Below are positions 17,926 to 26,004 of a stretch of DNA of 64,000 nt, in pieces. Within the stretch, counting starts at the first letter, position 1. Each line of letters starts with the position of its first letter. The notes beneath the pieces were generated by a model. The model saw nothing but the letters and a program-made list of their open reading frames with translations, ran no database searches and was not told the DNA's origin. The DNA is from Thermoplasmata archaeon (GTDB lineage Archaea > Thermoplasmatota > Thermoplasmata > Lutacidiplasmatales > UBA184): NCBI GenBank assembly GCA_021816865.1, contig JAKAWX010000002.1, forward strand, positions 200,110 to 264,109. Direction: 5' to 3'. The translations under genes were made by a program, and so were the position numbers.

Positions 17926-18827
17926 CCGCGCCGACCGAACAGTCCGATCTCGCGATTTCGGTCGACGCGGTCCTCGACGCCCTCTCGCGCGAGCGGTACG
18001 TAATCGACCGAGGGCTCGCGACCGCGGTGTACCTCGCGGTCCGGCTCGAAAAGCCCCTGCTGATCGAAGGAGAGCCGGGCTGCGGCAAGACCGAGATCGC
18101 GAAAGCCCTCGCGGCGGCTTCCGGCGCCGAGTTGATCCGTCTCCAGTGCTACGAGGGGCTCGACGCGTCCGCCTCGCTGTACGAGTGGGACTACCCGCGC
18201 CAGCTGCTCGCGATACGGCTCCACGAACGGGACCGCACGACCGCCGAGCTCGAGACGGAGATCTACAGCGAGCGGTTCCTGCTCCGGCGCCCCCTCCTCC
18301 GCGCGCTCGACGGCGCTGGCGCCGCCCGCCCGGTCCTCCTCATCGATGAGCTCGACCGCGCCGACGAGGAGTTCGAGGGGCTCCTCCTCGAGGTCCTTTC
18401 GGAGTTCCAGGTGACGGTCCCCGAGCTCGGCACGATCCGGGCGAAACGCGTTCCGCTCGTGATCCTCACCTCCAACCGGACGCGCGAGCTCGGCGACGCC
18501 ATCAAGCGTCGATGCCTGTACGCCTACATCGGCTACCCGACCCCCGAGAAGGAGGTCGAGGTCCTCCGCCAGCGTCTCCCCGAACTCCCGCCGGCTCTCG
18601 CCGGCGAGATCACCCGTTTCGTCCAGCGTCTGCGATCGGAGGACGGCCTCGCCAAGCGGCCGGGCGTCGCCGAGACCCTCGACTGGGCGGCGGCCCTTCT
18701 GGCCCTGGGCGAACGATCGCTGCGCGCGCCGACCGTGGCCGAGACCCTCGGCCTCTTGCTCAAGGACGCGCGGGACCTCGAAGGCTACCGGGCCGGGCGG
18801 GTCGCCGAGCTCCTCGCGCTCCCATGA
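17922..18827 (+). CDS. coxD: CoxD-like MoxR-family AAA+ ATPase
   Basis: 301 residues. Walker A is G-E-P-G-C-G-K-T-E (about 48-56), Walker B is L-L-I-D-E-L-D, and a sensor-type T-S-N-R-T-R-E-L follows. In bacterial CO oxidisers CoxD is needed to insert sulfur and copper into the CoxL active site. It is overlapped by moaA at its 5' end and by the coxE start at its 3' end (both ATGA), so the three are co-translated. The identity as CoxD rather than another MoxR protein rests on this context. Confidence 0.9.
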   Translation: MTAPTEQSDLAISVDAVLDALSRERYVIDRGLATAVYLAVRLEKPLLIEGEPGCGKTEIAKALAAASGAELIRLQCYEGLDASASLYEWDYPRQLLAIRLHERDRTTAELETEIYSERFLLRRPLLRALDGAGAARPVLLIDELDRADEEFEGLLLEVLSEFQVTVPELGTIRAKRVPLVILTSNRTRELGDAIKRRCLYAYIGYPTPEKEVEVLRQRLPELPPALAGEITRFVQRLRSEDGLAKRPGVAETLDWAAALLALGERSLRAPTVAETLGLLLKDARDLEGYRAGRVAELLALP

Positions 18828-19978
18828 ATGGGACCCCCGGCGGGTCCGTGGTGGGCTTCCGCTTCTTCGGCCGGCTCCAGGGGTTCCTCGACCGCCTGCG
18901 CGCCGAGGGAGTCGCGGTCGGGGTCGCTGCCGGCGTCGACCTCGGCCGGGCGCTCGGTACCCTGCCGATCCTCGACCGTGCCTCGGTCCTCGAGGGGTGC
19001 CGGGCGACCCTCGCGAAGTCGCCCGGCGACCTCGAGCGGATCGACCGGGTGTTCGACGCCTACTGGACGGCGCACGGCCCCCCGCCGGTGCCGCCGCCGT
19101 CGGAGGCGGGCCCGAGGCCGCCCGACCGACGGCGGCGTCGCCGGATCGGCGGTGTTCCCCCGGGAGCCTCGCCGAGCGAGTCCGAGGGGCGGACGCGCGT
19201 CGACGGCCGGTTCAGTCCCGACGCCCCCGGCGCGGGGCACGCGCTCGCCCCGGTGCCGGCGCCCGAGCTGAGACGCGCGCGAGCCGGGGCCCGCCGGTTC
19301 CGTCGGTCGGTCGCGACGCTCCCCGGGCGACGTTGGCAGACGTCGCCGGACGGCGCGATCGACCTAAGGCGGACGGCCCGCTCGGCGGCCCGTACGGCCG
19401 GCGAATGGGTTCGGCTCGGTCGGAGATCCCGCGCGCCGCGCCGAGCCGACCTGGTCGTGCTCTGGGACGTTAGCGGCTCGATGCGCGAGCACACGGGAAG
19501 CCTCTGCGCGCTCGTCCATTCGCTCGCCCGCTCGGTACTCCGGACCCGCGTCTACTCCTTCGGCAACGAGATCGCGGAGGTCACGTCCATGTTCCGGGGT
19601 CTCTCGTACGAGCGCTCGATCCCGGGACTCGCCGACCGACTCGCGGCCGCAGGGGGCGGCACGCGGATCGCGCGGTGCCTCGGGGAGTTCCGACGGCACT
19701 GGGGGGCGACCGTGCGGGCGACCACGACCGTCCTCGTCCTCAGCGACGGCTGGGACCTCGACGCCTCGCTCGACCTCGCCCGCGAGCTCGAGCGGATCAG
19801 GGCGCGCGCACGGCGTGTCGTCTGGCTGAGCCCGTATGCCGCGGACCCGGGGTTCCGTCCCGAGACGGCCGCGCTCAAGGCCGCGCTCCCCCACGTCGAC
19901 CTCCTCGTGGGCCCCGCGGACTTTCCCCGGTCGCACGGCCCCGCGCGCGTCCGGGTCGTCCCGGCCGCGTTCTCGTGA
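18824..19978 (+). CDS. coxE: CoxE-like VWA-domain protein
   Basis: 384 residues. The N-terminal ~80 residues are helical. The middle (about 85-170) is a disordered Pro/Arg-rich stretch. The C-terminal ~190 residues are a von Willebrand A domain with MIDAS motif D-V-S-G-S-M, a downstream G-G-G-T-R-I and S-D-G-W. CoxE partners CoxD in maturing the Mo-Cu centre. The ATG used overlaps the coxD stop; a second ATG at 18828 is in another frame. Confidence 0.9.
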   Translation: MNGTPGGSVVGFRFFGRLQGFLDRLRAEGVAVGVAAGVDLGRALGTLPILDRASVLEGCRATLAKSPGDLERIDRVFDAYWTAHGPPPVPPPSEAGPRPPDRRRRRRIGGVPPGASPSESEGRTRVDGRFSPDAPGAGHALAPVPAPELRRARAGARRFRRSVATLPGRRWQTSPDGAIDLRRTARSAARTAGEWVRLGRRSRAPRRADLVVLWDVSGSMREHTGSLCALVHSLARSVLRTRVYSFGNEIAEVTSMFRGLSYERSIPGLADRLAAAGGGTRIARCLGEFRRHWGATVRATTTVLVLSDGWDLDASLDLARELERIRARARRVVWLSPYAADPGFRPETAALKAALPHVDLLVGPADFPRSHGPARVRVVPAAFS

Positions 19979-19994
19979 CCCCGGTGCGGCGAAC

Positions 19995-20570
19995 GTGAGC
20001 GGACCCTACGAAGTGGCGTTCGGGTTCGTCCTCGGGCTCTCCTTGGCCGGACCGCCGGGACCGATGAACGCCCTCATCGCGTCCGAGTCGGTGCGCGCGT
20101 GGCGTCGGGGGGCGGTCACGGGTCTCGGCGCGATGAGCGCCGACGCGGTCCTCGGGGCGGTCGTCTACGCCGTCGGGAGCGCTCTTGGCCTCCGAGAGTT
20201 CGTGCGGGCGATCTACGTCATCGGTGCGGTCGTGACGGCCGCTTTTGGTGTTCGCCTCCTCGCGCGGCCGGCCGAGGAGCCGACGCGCGAGGTGCCTCCG
20301 GTCCGAACCTACACGGCGGCGCTCGCGATAGGGCTGTCGAACCCGTTCCAGATCCTCTGGTGGCTCACGTCGGGCCTCGCGTTCGCCTACCTCGGCGGCG
20401 CGCCGCTCTTCCTCGGGATCTTTGGCGCGATCGCGACCTGGATCGTCGCGTTCCCCTGGGTGGTCCACCGGGGGACCCGGAAGGCGCCGAGCGCCGGACG
20501 GTGGGTCGCGCTCGCCTCGGGCGTGATCATGCTCGCGTTCGCCGCGTACTTCGTCTTCCTCGCGCTCTAG
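19995..20570 (+). CDS. LysE-family transporter
   Basis: 191 residues with five to six membrane helices. The first helix carries the family motif G-F-V-L-G-L-S-L-A-G-P-P-G-P-M-N-A, matching LysE/RhtB amino acid exporters. A later S-N-P-F-Q-I-L-W-W block is also typical. The GTG at 19995 follows coxE by 16 nt, so it may be read from the same transcript, but a role in CO metabolism is not implied. Substrate unknown. Confidence 0.85.
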   Translation: MSGPYEVAFGFVLGLSLAGPPGPMNALIASESVRAWRRGAVTGLGAMSADAVLGAVVYAVGSALGLREFVRAIYVIGAVVTAAFGVRLLARPAEEPTREVPPVRTYTAALAIGLSNPFQILWWLTSGLAFAYLGGAPLFLGIFGAIATWIVAFPWVVHRGTRKAPSAGRWVALASGVIMLAFAAYFVFLAL

Positions 20571-20590
20571 CGGCGGGCGGACCGGCCCGG

Positions 20591-21154
20591 TCAACGGGCG
20601 CGCAAACGGTCCGTGTACTGTGCGCGGAGCTTCGCGACCTTCGGGGCGATGATGAGCTGGCAGTACCCCTTCTCCGGGTTGCGTCGGAAGTAGTCGCGGT
20701 GGTACGCTTCGGCCGGAAAGAACACCGCGAACGGGACGATCTCGGTGACGACCTTCCTCCGCCAGAGGCCCTGGCCGGCCAGCTCGCGCACCACCGTCTC
20801 CGCCGCTTCCTTCTGGGTGGCGTCGCGGTAGAAGACCGCCGAGCGGTATTGGGAGCCGACATCGTTCCCCTGCCGGTTCGGCGTCGTCGGGTCGTGGGTC
20901 GTGAAGAAGATCACGAGCAGGTCATGGAGCGGGAGTTCGCGCGGGTCGAACGTGACCTCGACCGCCTCGGCGTGGCCGGTGCGGCCCGTGCAGACCTCCT
21001 CGTACGTCGGGTGGGGCACGGTGCCGCCGCTGTAGCCGGGCGTCACGTCGTGCACGCCCTTCAACTCGGAGAAGACCGCCTCCGTGCACCAAAAGCAGCC
21101 TCCGGCGAGCGTGATCGTCGACCGCTCGGGGGCGGGAGCCGCCGGGGGCGTCAT
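20591..21154 (-). CDS. msrA: Peptide methionine sulfoxide reductase A
   Basis: 187 residues. It reduces methionine-S-sulfoxide in proteins. The catalytic motif is G-G-C-F-W-C (catalytic Cys20), followed by the family blocks G-V-H-D-V-T-P-G-Y-S-G-G and G-H-A-E-A-V-E-V. C-terminal Y-C-Q-L-I-I-A-P-K-V-A-K provides the usual substrate-binding end and possibly a resolving Cys. Its start overlaps the stop of the upstream membrane-protein gene (ATGA). MsrB is encoded separately at 48 kb. Confidence 0.95.
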   Translation of the reverse strand: MTPPAAPAPERSTITLAGGCFWCTEAVFSELKGVHDVTPGYSGGTVPHPTYEEVCTGRTGHAEAVEVTFDPRELPLHDLLVIFFTTHDPTTPNRQGNDVGSQYRSAVFYRDATQKEAAETVVRELAGQGLWRRKVVTEIVPFAVFFPAEAYHRDYFRRNPEKGYCQLIIAPKVAKLRAQYTDRLRAR

Positions 21155-21879
21155 GCGGCCCTCGCGAACCTCCCCAGCTTCGGGATCGTCCCCGCTAGGA
21201 CGAGCGCGGGGGCTGCGACCGCGAGGATCGGCACGATCAGCAGGAGGAACTGGGCGCCGTCGAACGGCACCAGGAAAGCGAGCGTCGGGGCGATCAGGAG
21301 CACGAGAAGTGCGAGGTAGAAGAACGCTCCGAGCCGTAGGGCCGGTTCGTCAAAGCGGTTCCCCGCGAACGCGAGCCCCACGACGATCCCGACCCCGCCG
21401 ATCCACCCGAAGACGAACCCGAGGACGGCGGTGTACGCCCCGAGCGGTTGGTTCGTTTCTAGGCAGGAGAGCGACCGGGTGGGCTGACCGTGGATGCAGC
21501 TCGCGACCGCGGTCGACGAGCCCGCCAGAACGGTCGCGGTCACGAGAAGGAGGAGGAACCCGACGGAGCCGACGAGGCAGAGGACCGTGGCGAGCGCGAA
21601 CTCCCCCTCGACCCGCCGCAGGGCGGCAAAGCCTCGGCGATAGAGGAAGAGGGAGAGCAGGTACAGGACGGCCCCCCCGAGGACGAGCAGGCCGACGACC
21701 TGGAAAAGAGCCGTTCCGAGCGTAAAGAGGCTCCCCGGGGCGTAGACGCTCAGGAAGATCGCGGTCGAGGGAAGGACGATCGTGATCGCCCCGGCGAAGA
21801 GCCCGAGCCACGCGCCGAGGGCGATGCGGTAGACGCCGCGCTCCTCGGCGACGGACCATCGCGGTTGGGCGGGGGGCAT
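21151..21879 (-). CDS. Six-helix membrane protein, DUF973-like
   Basis: 242 residues with six predicted membrane helices. A Cys-containing extracytoplasmic loop (S-C-I-H-G-Q, then S-C-L-E-T-N) lies between helices 3 and 4 and may form a disulfide. The pattern resembles DUF973-type archaeal membrane proteins, but the match is by impression only. The ATG at 21879 precedes W-S-V-A-E-E-R-G; the longer frame upstream is Arg-rich and unlikely. It overlaps msrA by ATGA, so both may form an oxidative-stress operon. Confidence 0.6.
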   Translation of the reverse strand: MPPAQPRWSVAEERGVYRIALGAWLGLFAGAITIVLPSTAIFLSVYAPGSLFTLGTALFQVVGLLVLGGAVLYLLSLFLYRRGFAALRRVEGEFALATVLCLVGSVGFLLLLVTATVLAGSSTAVASCIHGQPTRSLSCLETNQPLGAYTAVLGFVFGWIGGVGIVVGLAFAGNRFDEPALRLGAFFYLALLVLLIAPTLAFLVPFDGAQFLLLIVPILAVAAPALVLAGTIPKLGRFARAA

Positions 21880-22006
21880 CGGCCGAAGCTCCTCCCTAGG
21901 CCCGAGGCACCGTGGCCCGGAATATCTACTCTCGGTCGGCCGCCGTGAGGGGCCGCCCCGAGCGCCCCCGCGACAAGTAGATACGCGTTCGTCGGGTCGG
22001 TCGGGC

Positions 22007-22873
22007 GTGCGCTCCCACGAGTTCTCCGAGCGCGTGCACGAGCTCGCGGCGCGGCGACGCCCGTTCGCGATGGCGACGGTCGTCCGGACCGAAGGGTCGA
22101 CGCTCGCCCGCCGCGGGTTCAAGCTCCTGATCGCCCACGACGGGACGATCGCCGGCGGGACGTTCGGCGGGGGATGTCCCGAAGGCCCGATCGTCGCGGT
22201 CGCCGAGGAGGCGATGCGGACCGGCGAGAACTGCCTCGTCCGGGTCCACCTCGTGGACGCGAAGAGTTCCCTCGCGGGAATGACGGCGGACCCGGGACCG
22301 GACGAGATCTACGTCGAGACCGACTGCGGCGGAACGCTCGAGGTCCACGTCGAGCCGATGATGCCCTCGGAGCGACTCGTCCTCGTCGGTCAGGGCGGGC
22401 GGGACGACGTCGAGGAGTCTCTCGTGCGCTTCGGCCGGGACCTCGAATTCGAGGTCGTGGTCGTCGACCCCGCGCCCCGGTTGTCGACGGCCCCGGACCG
22501 GCTCCTCACCACCGGCGTTCCCGACCCCGTCGCCCTCGCGCTCGGTGACCGCGACTCGGTCGTCGTGCTCACGAAGGGGGAGCGGGACGTGGCGGTTCTC
22601 TCGGCTCTGTCGGGGACTCCGCTGCGGTTCGTCGGGCTTCTCGCGAGTCGCCATCGCGCGGAGAAGGACCGGGAGCAGCTGCGCGCGCGCGGCGTGGGCG
22701 AGGAGTTCGTTGCGTCGCTCCGGGCGCCCGTCGGAGTCGAAATTGGGGCCCGGACACCGAGCGAGATCGCGCTGTCAATCCTCGCCGAGGTCGTGGCGGC
22801 CAAGTACGGTCACGGCGCGGCCGGCGGCCCGGGCCGGCGCGACGAGCACACCCGCGCGGGGCCCACCGACTGA
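22007..22873 (+). CDS. XdhC/CoxI-family molybdenum hydroxylase maturation protein
   Basis: 288 residues with both halves of the family. The N-terminal XdhC_CoxI half has A-T-V-V-R-T-E-G-S-T and the Gly-rich G-G-T-F-G-G-G-C-P-E. The C-terminal Rossmann-like half ends I-G-A-R-T-P-S-E-I-A-L-S-I-L-A-E. Such proteins bind the molybdenum cofactor, protect it, and help its sulfuration before insertion. This is the second XdhC in the window, alongside the fusion at 9.2 kb, so each may serve a different step or enzyme. The start is GTG, with a TATA-like stretch about 30 nt upstream (21976-21983). Confidence 0.9.
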   Translation: MRSHEFSERVHELAARRRPFAMATVVRTEGSTLARRGFKLLIAHDGTIAGGTFGGGCPEGPIVAVAEEAMRTGENCLVRVHLVDAKSSLAGMTADPGPDEIYVETDCGGTLEVHVEPMMPSERLVLVGQGGRDDVEESLVRFGRDLEFEVVVVDPAPRLSTAPDRLLTTGVPDPVALALGDRDSVVVLTKGERDVAVLSALSGTPLRFVGLLASRHRAEKDREQLRARGVGEEFVASLRAPVGVEIGARTPSEIALSILAEVVAAKYGHGAAGGPGRRDEHTRAGPTD

Positions 22874-22894
22874 GTCCCGCCGCGACTCGCGGAC

Positions 22895-23347
22895 CTAGCG
22901 ACGGACCGCGAACTGGACATCCGTCCGGGCGTACACCTTCGGGTCGCGCCAGGGGTCCCCGTCGTAGACCTCCCGGTAGCCGCCGACCGACCGGACCTTG
23001 CCGTCGCGCCGTCGCCAGCGAAGCCAGTTGACGAGCGCGTGGTACACGACCTCGGAGGAGACCACGTCGGGATCAAAGACGACGCTGGCCACCGAGGTCG
23101 CCGGGATCGTCTTAAGCCGAATCGGCGCGGTCGGCACGGCCGTCCCTCGGACCTCGATCGCCACCTCCCACGTCCGCTCGGCCGGCTCGCGGAAGATCCA
23201 CTTGCCGGTCCGGAGGTGGCGGTCACGGGTCCACGCCAGGAGCGAGTCGAATTTCTGTTGGATCCGCCGGTCGCTCCACGGTCCCTTCCAGGTGAGGGAA
23301 GCGACTCGATAGGCCGGGCTCTTCTTGAAGGCAAACTCGACCGTCAT
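22895..23347 (-). CDS. GyrI-like small-molecule-binding domain protein
   Basis: 150 residues. The pattern P-A-Y-R-V-A-S-L-T-W-K-G-P-W, F-D-S-L-L-A-W and the later repeat of the same fold fit the SOUL/GyrI/AraC effector-binding domain, which consists of two beta-alpha-beta-beta repeats. It has no DNA-binding part, so it probably binds a small ligand alone. The ATG at 23347 starts exactly at the domain. It is convergent with the XdhC gene. Confidence 0.65.
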   Translation of the reverse strand: MTVEFAFKKSPAYRVASLTWKGPWSDRRIQQKFDSLLAWTRDRHLRTGKWIFREPAERTWEVAIEVRGTAVPTAPIRLKTIPATSVASVVFDPDVVSSEVVYHALVNWLRWRRRDGKVRSVGGYREVYDGDPWRDPKVYARTDVQFAVRR

Positions 23348-23424
23348 GGGGGCCTGCGCCGGCCCACACGCCGGCCGTCCGCAAGAAGCCTGCGGTGACT
23401 GGCTGCGATGCGCGGCCGGCCCCC

Positions 23425-23871
23425 CTACGGGGGTTGGGCCTCGAGCCGCTGGCGGGCACGGTCGAAGAGCCCCATCGTCTTCTTGTCGACCGTCGAGCGG
23501 ACGATGCGGTCCCCGACCGTGGCGAGAGGACCCGAGAACGCAAGGTCGGCGGTCCACCGCACCGTCGTGACCCCGTTCGACTCCTCGAGGCCCGTCGCGA
23601 GGGTCGCGTCGAGGCCGCTGCCGAGACCCGCCCCATGGATGGCCGCGACGACGCGGCTGGGGCGCTCCAGGTCCCGGTACTCGCCCGAGAAGCGGAACGT
23701 GCCGCGGATGAACGCGACGCCCGTGGTCACGGTGCCGGAGAAGTGCGTCCGGTCGGCCACCTCGACCGTACGGGGATCATCGAGACAACCGATGAGCTCG
23801 CGAGCGTCCGTGAAGAAGGCGAAGACGCTCTCACGGTCCCGACGCACTTGGAAGCTCCCCTCGACGATCAC
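23425..23871 (-). CDS. CoxG-like SRPBCC protein
   Basis: 148 residues. The START/SRPBCC pattern is clear: S-F-Q-V-R-R-D-R-E-S-V-F-A-F-F-T-D, then L-I-G-C-L-D-D-P, and a long C-terminal helix (L-A-T-V-G-D-R-I-V-R-S). This matches CoxG, which in bacteria helps bring CO dehydrogenase to the membrane. The GTG at 23871 fits the domain start. The bacterial CoxG C-terminal membrane tail is absent or very short here. Assignment to the cox system rests on family plus nearness (7 kb from coxMSL). Confidence 0.7.
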   Translation of the reverse strand: MIVEGSFQVRRDRESVFAFFTDARELIGCLDDPRTVEVADRTHFSGTVTTGVAFIRGTFRFSGEYRDLERPSRVVAAIHGAGLGSGLDATLATGLEESNGVTTVRWTADLAFSGPLATVGDRIVRSTVDKKTMGLFDRARQRLEAQPP

Positions 23872-24029
23872 CGGACCTCCCGCACCGTATCTGGTCCCGA
23901 AAGACAATCTCGCCGCAAGATGAGGCTTCCTTGACGCTCGACCCAGACCCCGCGAGCGAACTCCCCGACCCGGGTCGGTCGCCGAGGCGGGGACTAGAGG
24001 CCGGGCAGAGCCCGGAACTCGCGACCGGC

Positions 24030-24413
24030 CTACGGGGCCGGCGGGGAGACCACCCGTCCCTCGACCGTAATCGCGGGGGAAGGTTGCGGAGGATGCCAGG
24101 CGACGGCCAGGATCCCGCCGATCAGCGCAAGGAAGAACCCCACGATCAGGCCGCCGAACGCGAACGGGATGCTCACAAAGGCGAACAGGATGACCACGAT
24201 CCCGAGGAGTGTGTGGGCCGACGGGAGCGCGAGCATCAGGATCCCCGCGAGAAACGTGAGGAACCCGACCACTAGCCCGAGGAGGAAGAGGCCGCTGAAG
24301 ACGCCCAGCACGGCCGCGAGGACGCCCCCGATGAACGCGAGGACCGCACCGCCCGCCATGACGAAGAGCCCGCCGAGGATCGTGAGCGCCCCGGCTGCGA
24401 TCGGTCGCGCCAT
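24030..24413 (-). CDS. Four-helix membrane protein (DUF6114-like)
   Basis: 127 residues with four closely packed Gly/Ala/Leu-rich membrane helices and a short Pro-rich tail (S-P-A-I-T-V-E-G-R-V-V). The pattern resembles DUF6114 proteins of archaea and actinobacteria, of unknown function. The ATG at 24413 has a GAGGAG stretch just upstream and a TATA-like element 30 nt upstream; an in-frame GTG four codons earlier is possible. Confidence 0.6.
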   Translation of the reverse strand: MARPIAAGALTILGGLFVMAGGAVLAFIGGVLAAVLGVFSGLFLLGLVVGFLTFLAGILMLALPSAHTLLGIVVILFAFVSIPFAFGGLIVGFFLALIGGILAVAWHPPQPSPAITVEGRVVSPPAP

Positions 24414-24439
24414 GGCTCTCCTCACGGCGTCCGGGTGTC

Positions 24440-24447
24440 AAATATTC
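24440..24447 (-). promoter_or_regulatory. TATA-like box of the DUF6114-like gene
   Basis: GAATATTT on the minus strand, centred about 30 nt before the ATG at 24413. It is the most AT-rich spot in this divergent intergenic region. Confidence 0.5.
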
Positions 24448-24596
24448 GTCGGGAGCATGGTCGCGCTCCGGCCCGCGCTCCATCGTCCGCCGTCGAGCGA
24501 CGGGGGGTTCGTTGTGCTGCGGGACGGCGGGGCGCCGCCCGGCCCGCAGGGTCGCCCGCGGCGCTATCTGTCGGAAGCTCCTTGGCGGGTCATCCG

Positions 24597-25970
24597 ATGA
24601 ACGAACCACCGCCCGGGGTTTCCGGCTCCCGGAGACCCCTCTCCTCCCTGGCGGTGAAGACGCTGCTCGGCGCCTTGCTGGTCCGCGAAGCGTTCTCCTT
24701 CTGGACGGGCCACCCGTTCGACTTCGAGTCGTGGGTGCGGACCGGATTCGTGGTCGCGAGCGGCCACAACCCCTACTCCGCCTTCTGGGCGCCCGTTCCG
24801 GGGGTGAGCTTCGCCTACCGGGACCAGAACCTCACTTCGGCCGCGTACCTCCCGTTCTGGCCCGTCCTCCTCGGCGGCCTCTATCGGCTTTGGGAAGCCG
24901 TGGGCGCGAACAACCGGTTCGTCCTCTACTTCCTTCTCAAGCAACCGGGGATCCTCGCCGACGTAGGGACGGCGTATCTCCTCTACCGACTCACGGAACG
25001 TTGGACCGGGTCGGTCGCATCGGCCCAATCGATCCTCGCCTTCTGGTCGTTCTTCCCCTACGCCATCCTCATCACCGCGGTATGGGGCCAGTTCGATTCC
25101 ATCGTGGTCGTGATCCTGCTCGGCCTCCTGTATGCCCGCGGACCGCTCGAACGCAATCTGCTCGACGGACTCGGTATCCTTGTCAAGTGGGTGACGGTCA
25201 TCTTCGTGCCGCTCGAGATCTTCCGCGAACGAGGCTGGCGACGGCTGACGTTCCTCGTCGCGCTGGCCCTTCCGCTCGCGGTCACGATCGTCGTCTTCGC
25301 CGCGGAGGGATGGAGCCTCCAGGGGTTCGGTACCCAGGGGATCGGGAGCGTGGCGCTGTCGCAATCGAAGGGCGGGGGTCTCGGAATGAGCTACTCCTTC
25401 CTTTTGAGTCTGCCCGGAGTCAGCGGGGCGCTCCGTCACGTTCCCTTCTTCTTCGCTGCGGCCCAGTACGTGTGGGTACCGGGCGTCGTCGTCGCCGGAT
25501 GGGGAGCTGCGAGGTGGCTTGGCGGCCCGGACCCTCGATCCGAGCTGCGGGCGACGCTCTTGGTCGTGGCGGTCTTCCTCCTGTTACGGTGGGGTTCGTA
25601 CGAGCAGTACTTCCTCTACCTGTTCAGTTTGTTCGCCCTCGACGTGGCGGTCTTTCGTCCCGGGCGGCGGCGCCTCTTCGTCTTCACGACCACCGTCGCG
25701 TTCGCGGACCTCCTCGTTAACAACGATCTCGGGATCCGATTCCTCGCGCCGATCGTCAGCGGGGTCACCGGGTTCACCACGCAGATCGATGCCAACGACT
25801 CCTACGGGCTCGTGCGCACGATCGCGCTCGCCGTGCTCGCTGGCGCCATGACCGTGACGTTGGTCCAGCTGCTGCGGGTCGTGTGGCGGGACGAGTCCGA
25901 CCCGACCCCCTGGCTGCACGCTCTCTACGCCCGGTGGGGGACCTGGTCGAAGCGGCTCGTTGGGAGGTAG
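24597..25970 (+). CDS. GT-C-fold membrane glycosyltransferase (mannosyltransferase-like)
   Basis: 457 residues with about ten membrane helices. The first extracytoplasmic loop holds the acidic motif F-D-F-E-S-W, followed by G-H-N-P-Y-S, the arrangement seen in GT-C enzymes that use polyprenyl-phosphate sugars (PIG-M/GT87-like). It probably adds a sugar to surface glycans or lipids. The ATG at 24597 was chosen because the first helix starts soon after and the upstream frame is Arg-rich. It is convergent with the methyltransferase/glycosyltransferase operon that follows. The exact sugar cannot be told. Confidence 0.75.
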   Translation: MNEPPPGVSGSRRPLSSLAVKTLLGALLVREAFSFWTGHPFDFESWVRTGFVVASGHNPYSAFWAPVPGVSFAYRDQNLTSAAYLPFWPVLLGGLYRLWEAVGANNRFVLYFLLKQPGILADVGTAYLLYRLTERWTGSVASAQSILAFWSFFPYAILITAVWGQFDSIVVVILLGLLYARGPLERNLLDGLGILVKWVTVIFVPLEIFRERGWRRLTFLVALALPLAVTIVVFAAEGWSLQGFGTQGIGSVALSQSKGGGLGMSYSFLLSLPGVSGALRHVPFFFAAAQYVWVPGVVVAGWGAARWLGGPDPRSELRATLLVVAVFLLLRWGSYEQYFLYLFSLFALDVAVFRPGRRRLFVFTTTVAFADLLVNNDLGIRFLAPIVSGVTGFTTQIDANDSYGLVRTIALAVLAGAMTVTLVQLLRVVWRDESDPTPWLHALYARWGTWSKRLVGR

Positions 25971-26004
25971 GGCGCGGCGTCTCGGGTCTCGGCCGAACCC
26001 TCGA

